Shown here: positions 10,740-20,155 of the stretch, one piece after another
Position numbering within the stretch: the stretch's first letter is position 1
Layout of the letters: every line of letters starts with the position of its first letter
Assembly (NCBI GenBank): GCA_963971225.1
Contig: OZ020269.1
Span: forward strand, 93,957,540 to 94,021,539
Direction of reading: 5' to 3'
Length of the DNA: 64,000 nucleotides
Source: Melieria omissa
Taxonomy: Eukaryota > Arthropoda > Insecta > Diptera > Ulidiidae
The notes under the pieces: generated by a model
Seen by the model: the letters and a program-made list of their open reading frames with translations, nothing else
Database searches by the model: none
What the model was told of the DNA's origin: nothing
Translations under genes and position numbers: made by a program

Positions 10740-12773
10740 TTAAGATGTCTCGAACCAGCCCGAACCGGTGGTGAAGCGTATTAGGCCCTTGGCGCCAACC
10801 TCCGATAAGTCCGCGAGGTTGGCTGTATGGTGAAACCCTAGATGTTTTTTCCGTTTCCTGCAAAGAGCGGGACAAGTACAAAGAAGGTGGAGAATTGTTT
10901 CTTCCTCCTCTATGTCTCTGCAGCTTCTGCAGAAGTCGTTGGCCAGGTGGCCCAGTCCTAACCTGGTAGCGTGGCTGCCAAGGATGCAGTGACCAGTGAT
11001 GACACCGACAACAACCCTGAGCGTGCCCCTATTGAGGCTTAGCAGACTTTTGGTGCGCTTCCAGTCCAGCTTTGGCCAGATCTGTTGCGCTGTCTTGCCT
11101 GTCTCCGAGGTTGCCCATGCGTTGTTAGCGGTTTTTGTCATCTCTTCCTCTATCACCAGCTTGCAGGTACTCAAAGGAATACCTAAGCCGGCGAGTTCTG
11201 AGGATAGCTCCTTGGTCGTTCCTTGTCTAGCCAGTTCATCTGCCCTGCAGTTCCCCGGGATATCTCTGTGACCAGGCACCCATATGAGGTGGATTTTAAG
11301 CTGCTCTGCTATCTCATCAAGAGATTTGCGGCAGCTGATCACTGTTTTTGATGTCAGAACATGAGACCGTAGGGCCCTGATAGCCGCTTGGCTGTCAGAG
11401 AGAATGCTAATATCTCGCCTAGAGACACTGCCCTCTTTGATCCAATTCAGGGCAGCTTCAATGGCTGAAACCTCTGCTTGGAACACGCTACAGTGGTCCG
11501 GCAGTCTAAAGGAGTAATTTATACTAAGTGAGTCTGAGAAGACGCCTCCGCCCACAGCTCCGTTTAACTTGGAGCCGTCGGTGTAGATCTGGTATGAGTT
11601 CCCTATTAGGGATGCTGAGCTTTCCTCCCAGTTGTTCCTATCTGGAATGGTGCTAGTGAACTTTTTGTTAAAAAGGAATTGGGGTGGTGAAGAATCCAGT
11701 TCCTCGAACTCCTTTAAGAGAGTAAGTATCCTGGCATGTCCCTTGTTAGACTCCGACCATTGGCCGGTAGCCCGTAGTCTATGGCTTGTTATAGCCGCTG
11801 ATTTCCTGCAGTGTAGGTCTAGCGGAATAAGGTGAAGCAGGGCTTCTAAAGCTGAAGTTGGCGTTGTTCTAAGAGCGCCCGTGATGATGACGCAGGCTGC
11901 CCTTTGAACTTTCCGAAGGTGTTGGAGGAGCAGTGTTTTTTCCAAAGCGTTCCACCATATCAGGCATCCATAGGTTAAGATGGGACGTACGACAGCTGTG
12001 TAAACCCAGTGCGTCATGTTTGGCTTCAAACCCCAGGTTTTCCCCAGTGCCTTTTTGCAGGTGTATAAGGCAATCGTTGCCTTTTTGACCCTATTGAGGA
12101 TGTTCGGTTTCCAGCTCAATCTCTTGTCAAAAATGATTCCAAGGAATTGTGCCTCATTCTTGAAAGGGATCTCCGTGTTGTTTAATGATAGAGGAGGTAT
12201 GGGTGGGGGTTTGTACTTCCTCGTGAAGAGGACAACCTCTGTCTTCCCAGGGTTGATTCCTAATCCTCGACTAGTAACCCAGCCGTTGACCTTGTTTAGC
12301 AATACCTGCATTAGATCTCTGATCGAGTTGAGAAACTTGCCCGAGACAGTGAGAACTATATCGTCTGCATACGCCATCACTTTGCCGCAACCCCCTCCCA
12401 GGGACTGGAGCAGTTCGTTAACTAGCAGGTTCCAAAGGAGGGGGGAGAGGACTCCGCCCTGGGGAGTGCCCCTGCTCACCCCTCTCGAGGTAGATGAGTC
12501 GCCCAGTTCAGCGCAGATAATTCTGCTCTGCAGAAGATTATCCACCCAGTTCACCAGGCTACTCTCCACACCAAGCCTGGCGAGCGCGCCAGTGACGGCT
12601 GTAAGCTCGACGTTATTGAAAGCCCCCTCTATGTCCAGGAAAGTTGCTAAGGTGTATTCTTTGTGTTCGAGTGATTTCTCGATCGTGAGGGTCAATGAAT
12701 GTAGAGCTGTATCTACAGACTTACCCTTAATGTAGGCATGCTGACTATTTGAAATCAGATCCTGCCTAATCGT
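10740..12773 (-). CDS. LINE ORF2 fragment: reverse transcriptase, RNase H, zinc knuckle
   Basis: The partial ORF2 is open from the insertion junction to the stop at 10740-10742. Numbering residues from a Leu codon at 12695, RT motif A FLDIEGAF is at 19-26, GTPQGGVLSPLLW (motif B) at 76-88 and the catalytic YADD at 109-112. The RNase H domain spans about 370-492, with acidic residues D373, E408, D434 and D486 visible. A C-terminal Cys-x2-Cys...His-x4-Cys knuckle starts near 589. The protein ends at residue 651. In an intact element it would nick DNA and prime reverse transcription at the target. Here the endonuclease and early RT motifs are absent. Conserved RT sequence continues upstream of the first Met-like codon to about 12771, where an in-frame TAA sits near the truncation point. 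No frameshift is seen. Confidence 0.9.
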   Translation of the reverse strand, partial: TIRQDLISNSQHAYIKGKSVDTALHSLTLTIEKSLEHKEYTLATFLDIEGAFNNVELTAVTGALARLGVESSLVNWVDNLLQSRIICAELGDSSTSRGVSRGTPQGGVLSPLLWNLLVNELLQSLGGGCGKVMAYADDIVLTVSGKFLNSIRDLMQVLLNKVNGWVTSRGLGINPGKTEVVLFTRKYKPPPIPPLSLNNTEIPFKNEAQFLGIIFDKRLSWKPNILNRVKKATIALYTCKKALGKTWGLKPNMTHWVYTAVVRPILTYGCLIWWNALEKTLLLQHLRKVQRAACVIITGALRTTPTSALEALLHLIPLDLHCRKSAAITSHRLRATGQWSESNKGHARILTLLKEFEELDSSPPQFLFNKKFTSTIPDRNNWEESSASLIGNSYQIYTDGSKLNGAVGGGVFSDSLSINYSFRLPDHCSVFQAEVSAIEAALNWIKEGSVSRRDISILSDSQAAIRALRSHVLTSKTVISCRKSLDEIAEQLKIHLIWVPGHRDIPGNCRADELARQGTTKELSSELAGLGIPLSTCKLVIEEEMTKTANNAWATSETGKTAQQIWPKLDWKRTKSLLSLNRGTLRVVVGVITGHCILGSHATRLGLGHLANDFCRSCRDIEEEETILHLLCTCPALCRKRKKHLGFHHTANLADLSEVGAKGLIRFTTGSGWFETS

Positions 12774-12834
12774 TTATCGCAAGTAAATGGGCATAGTCCG
12801 CCCACTGTAGACAGAGTTGTCATAGTTGGCGTTG

Positions 12835-13340
12835 TCGTTTGTTTTTTATGTCAGCACTTTTTTTAAAAGGACTTTGAAATTTCAAGGACATGAAAATTTT
12901 CAATATTTGTTTTAAATAATTGCGGCAATAGAATACATTTTTTGATGCGCAATAAATTTTAACACCACAAGCAATGCAAGATCACAATAAATTAATAAAT
13001 GATAAAATAATAATAAATAATAATCAACTTAATCTTAAATTAATTCTTAAATATCCTTGAAAATTTCAAATAATTCTTTTAGAAAAAATTTGTCTCAAGG
13101 ACTAATAGATTCGCTAAGAAATGTCTTAAAAACAGTTTATGGGTCTCGGCTTCACGAGAACACTATGCAGTCCGGTAACACTATGCCCATTAATTTGGTC
13201 TGTGGATGTGAGACCCCCCTGGGTCCCTAAACTTTCGTGAGGTCTAATAGGTACACTACCACATTCTCGAATTTTCTTCTTCTAAGTTTATTAGTTTAGA
13301 ATACACAAATTTTAATACTTTTCTCTATAAATCCAAGAAT
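12835..13340. mobile_element. palindromic-family relic
   Basis: Contains 'ctttgaaatttcaaggacat', 'atatccttgaaaatttc', 'aaggactaatag' and 'tttattagtttagaata', which also occur in the member at 26404-27020. The ends are not preserved. Confidence 0.5.
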
Positions 13341-16300
13341 GTATTGCAACTTCCAACATATACAAAATTTAATCAACAACACATACACAAAAAAAAAATG
13401 TAAACCTATGTTCTTTTATTTGTTGAAAATTTAATCCTGTGTTCTTTTATTTACTAAGCTATGGTTTAGTGCTTAGAAAATGTCTGAATGAGAAATACAA
13501 GAAAATGACAAGTTAAATCAATCTGTCGAGAATGCCACTTCAATAAAAGGATTTCCTTTTTAAGTATCCTTTAAGTTTTCTTCTACAATAAGACAACACA
13601 ACATTGCTTGCTTTCTTTTGCATATTTCTGGGCTCAGTCGGAAGTGCATTGAAACATTCACTGAACGTTAGACTAAAAAAAGAACGAAGCTAAGCACATT
13701 TCAACACTTCGATTTCCTCTGACATTTACACGCGCGAAGTAATTGAAAACTTGTAAAGTTTTATTATACCGCAATTCAATTCATTTATATGCATTTTATG
13801 CAACGGAAATACCGCCCATTGTGGCACACAAATAGTGAAATTTTATTGTTTTAAAGTTGCACAAAGCAAACGAAAATCCACAGCGAGCAGCCAAACGGCG
13901 GCGGCACAACATTTTATGATTATTACCATTGGTGCATGTGGTGAAATGTGTCATAAACACATAAACATACACACACACATACACGCACACACACACTAAT
14001 GGATACAATGACGGAGAAACAATGGCGTAATAATAAAATAGCAGCAACAACAACAAATATGCCAACATATGTCAACGCAGACTTTTGCATTGAACTACAG
14101 CCAACTTTTACAATTCGAATATGTTGCCGAAATATGAGCCAAAAGTCACCAAAAGCAAAAACAACGACAATCATAAAAATTACCAAAAAACAACAACAAC
14201 AATTTTATATACCTTTGATGAAAAAAACGACGAGTGACTGAAGTATTTTTGTGCCAGCCGCTGATATATGGAGACGAATTAAAATAAAACAAAAATAAAA
14301 ATAAATACAACAACAACAATAACAATGCCAATAACAATAGGCAACAGCGTGATATCAGTGATTGCAACGACGCGCCGTTGCCACATGCCACATGCCACAT
14401 GCCACATGCCACACCATGCGCCGATTTTATATTCCACCTCCACCTCCTCGTTATCTTCTTCTTCGTGGAGGCTTTTTGCAGCCGCAACTGTCGAATTGTG
14501 CGCTGCGTGCGTTTGAGCGCACATTTTTTGTTGCTGCTGCATTGTTGCATACAAAACGGCGCAGCGGTGGCCCGAGTCGGGTATATTATTTTGATGAATG
14601 GTTTGAATTTAATTGACGAATGAGTTTTTAAGCTGTGAAAACGAACGTACAAAAATGGGCCGACGAGCAGCGGAAAACAGACATACACACACACACACAC
14701 ACACACACACTTATACACAGAAAGCCAGAATTTTTACAGCCCTTTTGGCATATTTGGTTTTTTCTGGCAGTGTTTGTGAGTAAGAGGCACCGCTGGGCCT
14801 CAGCAGCGATGAGTGGTGCGCGGGGGCGGGGGGCGGGAAATGCATGACATCAATACGCTGTTATAAATTTTAAGTACTCACGTGAGTGATGAGCGACATG
14901 TGAGAATTTATTACTCACCACGCGTGAAGCCTTGGCGCCCATCAAAGCGTTAAAGTTGGCATCTGCTTGTGTGTGTGTGTGTGTGTGTGCGTGTGTGAGT
15001 CTGAATATTTTTTGTCATTGTGCACTAAATTCTGATTGCAAAAGATATCAAGTTTTATTTAAAATATTTTAATATTTCCCTAAATGCTATTAAATTATAT
15101 TTAATGACCACGCCCACTTATCACAAAAATGCATTTAACCGCCGCCGCTCCATGGTGACAAATGTTCAGTTTTGTTGTCACATAAATTTGTTAACCGCAT
15201 GCAGGCAGCAGGCACACAGAAAAATGCCAAATAATTGCAATCGCAAATAAATTAGCATACTTTGCGGCGTCCGCGTGGCGGCGGCCCTGTTTCACCAAAC
15301 AGTTGTTGCTCGCTTGCGTTTTGGCATGCAGCTGACCTCACCACAGCCAGCAGCACTAACAACAACTACAACAACAATGGAAACCATATGCAATCAGCTT
15401 GGCAGCTGCTCGCGTGCGGGCCAAGCCACAGCGCCCAAAAGCACACAGCGAAAAATTTATATAATTTAACATGCACCAGCTGCAACGACGCTTGCTACCA
15501 TAATGTGCTCGCACGCATTATAATATTAATAATTGCATTTGATGATTTATTAAAACAATTCAATCAAAATTAAGCGCCAAAAAGTATGCACTGGACAATT
15601 TTACACCTACCGCGCACTCACTGACACTGATTCGACTGGTTATTGTTGCATTTTTTTTAATTTATTATAGGCACATATGTGTATTTGTTGGTGCAGTGGT
15701 TGTATTTGTTGTTGTTATTGCTGTTCGTGGTGTTGTTGCGTTCGTGTTTGCGGCGTCCGTAATTTATACTTGAGCGCGGCAATTATTTTTAATGTGTCGA
15801 CGTTCATTGTCGCCCCTCTTACTATATATGCGAATATGTTGTTTTTGTTGCGGCTGCGTTTGCTACTGTTGCTGTTGTTGTTGTTGATGTTTTTGTTATT
15901 ATTGCTGTAGCGAATGAGCAATTACTACTGCAGCGGCAGCAATGGACGTTAACGGCAGCGACTTTGATAATTGAGTTGCACAACGCAGTTAAATCGCATC
16001 AGGCGCCTAAGAGTATGCAGTGATTTTTGTATTACGTTAAGTGTTGGATTTTCATTTACCATTTCTTGTGGTCTATTTTTGGGTGGTGTGGAAAATTATG
16101 AAAATATTTGGGGATATCTGAGTGACTGACCACTTCAAAGCTACAAAAAATTCGTTCGTGAATTTTCTTTTAATCTGAATTAAATTAAAAAATAAAAATT
16201 TCTGTAAACAAATTTTTAACTTTATGATTTCATAGGACTATTTAAAGAAAATTGGATTTGTTGGGCATTTTAGTGTTATGAACTAAGTTGTTTTTCAAGC

Positions 16301-16503
16301 TGCAAATCTGCAAGATTCACGTGATTCTGAAATATGTAGACAAACCAGCACAAAAGTTGTGAGTAACCACATCTCGTAGTCTTTGAATTCATTCGCAACA
16401 TTGTCCTGTTTGATTGACTCAAAAAAGTATTATGGGGGAAAACTTTTCAAAAGCCATAAGGAAATAATAAAATGACGTGACTTGACAGCATTTTTAAACC
16501 AAT
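13341..16503. other. large non-coding single-copy-like block
   Basis: No gene supported. 13341-13620 is AT-rich. From 13620 to 16050 the DNA is richer in CAA, GTT and CA/GT repeats, with a (CA)n at 14687-14712 and a (GT)n at 14970-14995. A CCACATG tandem run lies at 14380-14412. Several overlapping frames on both strands are made of Leu/Cys or Thr/Asn repeat codons and are rejected. Homeodomain-like AT words (aattgc, ttaatt) cluster at 15515-15575, so this may be regulatory DNA (inference). Confidence 0.45.
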
Positions 16504-17276
16504 TAGGTTAGGTTAGGTAAACGAAGGGGAGGCATGCACTGCCACCCAGAGATTCCACTGGGTCCATTGCTTATTTTTATTCTTAAAATACCGGTGTCCC
16601 TCCCTATTTGTTGGGATCCCTATAGACCCAGGCGGTGTCTTTTGGAAACCATTGGTGAAGAAATTGTATCGGTAATACTGATCAGATACATATATGTAGT
16701 ACTTCTATATTGGCAGTAAGCTCAGGGTACATTCGCCAACATCACAGTACAGCAATAGTGAAATATGAGCGAGAAAGCGTATAAACGAATGTACCTTGAT
16801 ATATGTCAAAAGTGTCAAAAAGTCAGGTGCATTCAGGCGGGAAAAAAATTGACTGGAAAAAAAATAAAAATGTTTCGAAATTAACTGAAAATCCTGCCTT
16901 TTTCTTCAACCGCCCCTGGAGCAGTTTGACAGTTGTTCATGTGTAGAAGTGCTCATGTATGTATACATGTAAATAAATACATTCACAAAATTTCGTGTTT
17001 CCCTTTGATTTCCGAATGAAAACTTATTGTGAAGATAGGTTGCTGCCAATATAGAAGTATTACATATATGATCAGCTATTTCCTTAAGCCCATCGACGAA
17101 CCTAACCTCAGAAGTCTGGAGACGTCGTTCCTGTAGTGATGGACAATGGGATAACAGGAGATCGATTGATTCCATTGCATTCTTGAGCCAATTACTACTC
17201 GAAACCTTCTTAGGTAACCACAAAGATACCACAAATGTTTTAAAACTGGTTTAATCGCTGCTCGATGGGTATTTTT
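16504..17276. repeat. repeat-derived segment with a 28-bp inverted repeat
   Basis: It begins with ttaggttaggttaggt, the reverse of the CCTAA-type LINE/SINE tail, so a minus-strand retroelement end lies here. Arms 16689-16716 and 17043-17070 are inverted copies with one mismatch (catatatgtagtacttct on the left), about 326 bp apart. No protein similarity is recognisable. Confidence 0.45.
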
Positions 17277-17361
17277 TCGAGGGGGTCAACATTGTTTTGA
17301 AGAAAAACAAGAATATATTTTTGATTTGGGATTCCGGAAACTTTTTGATCAAGGTTGTATA
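17277..17361 (+). repeat. left half of the target repeat split by the errantivirus
   Basis: 'gggggtcaacattgttttga' through 'ctttttgatcaaggttgtata' is nearly the same as 25725-25810. Its right half resumes at 25340 ('gcaaaatttaataagagatg'). The errantivirus therefore landed inside one of two related repeats of about 230 bp. Confidence 0.75.
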
Positions 17362-17874
17362 AGTTGACGGACGGCACCAATATTTCCGGATGTTGACATT
17401 AACACTACAGTTAATGTCAACAACCATACAATGTTGCTGAGGAGCGCGGTTTTTCGGCTGTTGACACTAACTCTTCGGTTAATGTCAACAACCATACAAT
17501 GTTGCTGAGGAGCGCGTTTTTTCGGCTGTTGACACTAACTCTTCGGTTAATGTCAACAACCATACAATGTTGCTGAGGAACGCACTTTTTCCGGCTGTTG
17601 GCATTGGCACTTCGGTTAATGTCAACAGCCTTATAATTTCGGCAAAAGAACGCTGGCAATGCGTCTGCGACTAATTTCGCAACGCATTGCGGCGTCCGCT
17701 CTTTTCGGACAGAAACGCTGACAGGGCTGCAAGCATCGATTTCGCAATATCGATTACGCAGCGCTGTTCAGCGACGGGCTTGGGCTAGTTTGTAAGAAGT
17801 TTTTAGCTGGTAGAGTTAGTTTAAGTTGAGCTTTCACGAATAAAGTACGCGTTCCGACCAAGTCGGAACTAACT
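17362..17874 (+). repeat. 5' LTR
   Basis: 513 bp, from AGTTGACGG to GGAACTAACT. It contains four palindromic 68-bp repeats in its first half and a poly(A) signal AATAAA at 17839-17844. Transcription should start inside it. I cannot fix the start site or the U3/R/U5 limits. An 80-codon minus-strand frame inside it is a by-product of the repeats. Confidence 0.97.
17387..17640 (+). repeat. LTR array of four palindromic 68-bp repeats
   Basis: 'ttaatgtcaac' recurs at 17411, 17479, 17547 and 17616 (spacing 68, 68, 69). In each unit a 12-bp arm GTTGACATTAAC or a variant faces GTTAATGTCAAC across a 6-nt loop. The first unit is a perfect inverted repeat, the next two have one mismatch and the fourth is diverged. 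Between them lies 'catacaatgttgctgaggag'. Such arrays in retroviral U3 are usually factor-binding sites. The binding protein is unknown. Confidence 0.85.
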
Positions 17875-17891
17875 GGCGCCCGAGCGAATTT
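17874..17891 (+). other. primer-binding site
   Basis: tggcgcccgagcgaattt begins at the last base of the 5' LTR. TGGCGCCC complements a tRNA 3' end of the Lys type (inference from known gypsy-class sites). Reverse transcription would be primed here. Confidence 0.75.
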
Positions 17892-18144
17892 GAACGTGTG
17901 TCCGGCTACTATAAGTCCTTAAGTAGTACAAGTAGCCAGGACAGTCGTGTCGTGCGTAACCAAAAATACTCAAGTAGTGTCGGTGACTCGCGCGATCTGA
18001 AAGTGTGGAGAAGGAGGCTCCTTAGTAGCCGTAAGCGAAAAGGGTGCGTCGAACGCAAGCCGCTCCACCGCGGAAATTAACAGATAAACTGAGAAAGTGC
18101 AGTGTACGAAGCAATAAAACCAAAAGAGTAATCTAAAATAAAAC

Positions 18145-18580
18145 GAAAGCAGCAGCGAAGCAGTAGTGACAGCAAAAAGACAGCGGCGGTAGCAGCAGCG
18201 AAGCAGTAGTGGCAGCAAAAAGGCAGCAGCAGCAGCAACAGCAACAGCGAAGCAGTAGGCAGCAGCGAAGCAGTAGTGATAGCAAAAAGACAGCGGCGGT
18301 AGCAGCAGCGAAGCAGTAGTGGCAGCAAAAAGGCAGCAGCAGCAGCAACAGCAACAGCGAAGCAGTAGTGACAGCAAAAAGACAGCGGCGGTAGCAGCAG
18401 TGAAGCAGTAGTGGCAACAAAAGCAGCAGCAGCAACAGCAGCAGCGAAGAAGCAGCAGCAGCGAAGCAGTAGTGGCAACAAGAAGACAGCAGCGGTAGCA
18501 GCAGTGAAGCAGTAGTGGCAGCAAAAAGACAGCAGCAGCAGCAAAAAAGCAGCAACAGCGAAGCAGTAATAGCAGTCAAA
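18145..18580 (+). repeat. leader tandem repeats of the errantivirus
   Basis: Imperfect tandem units of 'agcagcgaagcagtagtgg', 'cagcaaaaagacagcggcgg' and CAG/CAA runs, in higher-order repeats of roughly 60-120 bp. No ATG-initiated frame uses them on the plus strand. The Leu/Cys-rich frames on the minus strand are artefacts of CAG repeats. This is the position where gypsy carries its insulator, but no insulator motif is recognisable here. Confidence 0.8.
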
Positions 18581-18586
18581 GGCAGC

Positions 18587-18609
18587 ATGAAGCTGGACGC
18601 CGTTATTTT
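18587..18609 (+). other. env: candidate env leader exon with splice donor
   Basis: An ATG at 18587 opens a reading frame of seven codons plus two bases, followed by a strong donor, gtaagt, at 18610-18615. Unspliced, the same frame would stop at TAA 18611-18613, an eight-codon upstream ORF ahead of gag. The two leftover bases match the phase of the acceptor at 23293/23294. Errantiviral env is known to come from a spliced subgenomic RNA. The joined product is deliberately not written out. Confidence 0.7.
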
Positions 18610-18814
18610 GTAAGTTTGAATCTAAAGAAAAGAAATTAATTGAAGAATTCCAATCCATAAGAAGTGCTTGGAGCAAATTATTCAAACAGGGAAAAGATCA
18701 AAATAAAATAAAGTAAAAATCAAAACGAAAAAATAAAATACAAGAATTAAGAGTTAAGTTAAGGAAATTGGATAAAATTCGGTCGCGAACTTTATTTACG
18801 AAAAACCAATAATA

Positions 18815-20155
18815 ATGGCAAACCCCAACAATCTGATCCGTCCTCCAATCCTTCATCCACCTATAAATCCTAATGCCAATCCTGGTGGCCCACCACCACA
18901 ACAAATGAACGAAATAGAGCTTAGAGCGCTCATTTCGCGAATAGCTCTTGAAACTTTTAATAGTCAGGGACCGCCAATCATTCAGGCTACGCTTAATCCG
19001 AATGCAAGCTTCTCGAATGCAACAGACCAAGCAATAGACGAAAGACACCTCGCTGACTTGTCTGATTTAGATAAGGTACCGGATGTAGTCAAATGCCTCA
19101 GGGAATTCTCGGGGAAACAGGGAGAATTTAACTCATGGAGGAAGAGTGTCGACAGAATCCTTAGGATCTATGAGCCATTTAAAGGGACACCGAAATATTT
19201 CGGAATCCTAAACATTATTAGAAATAAGATCGTGGGTCATGCGGACACAGCTTTGGAGTCTTATAACACTCCACTTGACTGGCAGGCAATTTCTAGATGC
19301 CTCACACTTCACTACGCCGATAAGCGTGATGTGTCAACTCTCGAATACCAGATGACTTGCCTCGTTCAGGGTAGATCCACAATCCAGGAATTTTACCAGG
19401 CGGTGTATTCCCATCTTTCACTTATATTGAACAAGCTTGGAAGCTTAGATGTCGGTATGGAAGCCCTGAGTCTCCTTACACAAACTTATAGGGAGAAAGC
19501 CTTGGACACTTTTGTCCGAGGGTTGAACGGCGACCTGTCTAGGTTGTTGGGTATGAGAGAGCCGGCGGATTTACCACAGGCTCTTCATTTGTGCCTGAAA
19601 CTCGAAAATCAGAGGTTCCGCACCAACCACGCGCAGGGTCAAAACAACCATCAACGGCAGTACCGAATGCCGCCGCCAATACCACAAATGATTAATAGCC
19701 CGCAGAGGGATAGACAATTATACCCATTTTATCCACAACTAGCGCACATACCAAACCCGCAGAATCGCGTGTTTGCAAGGCAACCTTATCAACACCCAAG
19801 GCAGCCACCTCCGCGTCCTACTACTTCCAAACCCCCACCACCCCCTGAACCGATGGAAGTTGACGAGAGCATTCGCTCTAGGCAAATCAACTACGCAAAC
19901 AGACCGCAGGGTAATCGGTATTTAGGAAAGCGGCCACCTCTCCCATTATCACAACAAAATGTTCGACCAGGCAAGGAGCAACGCACTTTCCATATAGACA
20001 CGGAGTCAGAGGAGCCTTACGACTGCAACGCATTAACGGCAGAAGAGGGCCAGGCTTACGACCAGACATTAAACGAATACTTGTCTTCTATCGAAACTTG
20101 TGCCGAAGATTACGAAGAAACTATCGAATTTAGTGACATCCATTTTTTAGGATGA
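18815..20155 (+). CDS. gag: errantivirus Gag
   Basis: A 446-codon frame starting at an ATG in a good context (ataataATGG) about 940 bp after the 5' LTR. Gag forms the particle shell and packages the genomic RNA in the cytoplasm. The N-terminal ~250 residues look like a globular capsid-type domain, with FSGKQGEFNSW near 107-117. The C-terminal part is rich in Pro, Gln and Arg (about 280-400), then acidic (TESEEPYD). No CCHC zinc knuckle is visible, as in other errantiviral Gags; the basic Pro/Gln region may bind RNA. The stop codon TGA overlaps the pol ATG as ATGA, four bases after a slippery heptamer. No internal stops or frameshifts are present. Confidence 0.95.
   Translation: MANPNNLIRPPILHPPINPNANPGGPPPQQMNEIELRALISRIALETFNSQGPPIIQATLNPNASFSNATDQAIDERHLADLSDLDKVPDVVKCLREFSGKQGEFNSWRKSVDRILRIYEPFKGTPKYFGILNIIRNKIVGHADTALESYNTPLDWQAISRCLTLHYADKRDVSTLEYQMTCLVQGRSTIQEFYQAVYSHLSLILNKLGSLDVGMEALSLLTQTYREKALDTFVRGLNGDLSRLLGMREPADLPQALHLCLKLENQRFRTNHAQGQNNHQRQYRMPPPIPQMINSPQRDRQLYPFYPQLAHIPNPQNRVFARQPYQHPRQPPPRPTTSKPPPPPEPMEVDESIRSRQINYANRPQGNRYLGKRPPLPLSQQNVRPGKEQRTFHIDTESEEPYDCNALTAEEGQAYDQTLNEYLSSIETCAEDYEETIEFSDIHFLG
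20143..20155 (+). promoter_or_regulatory. -1 ribosomal frameshift site at the gag-pol junction
   Basis: The heptamer TTTTTTA (20143-20149) sits in the gag frame as xxT TTT TTA, the X-XXY-YYZ form of a classical -1 slippery site. The gag stop lies at 20153-20155. A -1 slip enters the pol frame without interruption. The ATG of pol at 20152 also overlaps the stop, so termination-reinitiation is a possible alternative. I cannot test for a downstream pseudoknot. Confidence 0.8.

Larger units (their letters stand above)
10639..12784 (-). mobile_element. 5'-truncated RNase H-bearing LINE with 10-bp target duplication
   Basis: A 2146-bp insertion is bounded by direct copies of aaatgggcat at 10629-10638 and 12785-12794. 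Reading on the minus strand, it starts inside the reverse-transcriptase region, so endonuclease and ORF1 are lost. It runs through an open RT-RNase H-zinc-knuckle frame and a short 3' UTR. It ends in a ctaccctacctacc-type repeat instead of poly(A). An RNase H domain after RT points to the I/LOA type of LINE (family knowledge; clade uncertain). The clean duplication and open frame imply a fairly young insertion. It cannot be autonomous. Confidence 0.9.

Noticed and set aside
12016..12735. 239-codon plus-strand frame
   Set aside because: Antisense shadow of the LINE reverse-transcriptase frame.
16504..16519. Telomere-like TTAGG repeats
   Set aside because: Only three units. They match the reverse of the CCTAA tails of local LINEs and SINEs. 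Flies lack TTAGG telomeres.
17387..17640. CRISPR-like direct repeats
   Set aside because: The 68-bp units abut each other without unique spacers and belong to an LTR in a eukaryotic genome.
17970..18685. Three overlapping Leu/Cys/Ala-rich frames on the minus strand
   Set aside because: They are antisense to the CAG-type leader repeats of the errantivirus.
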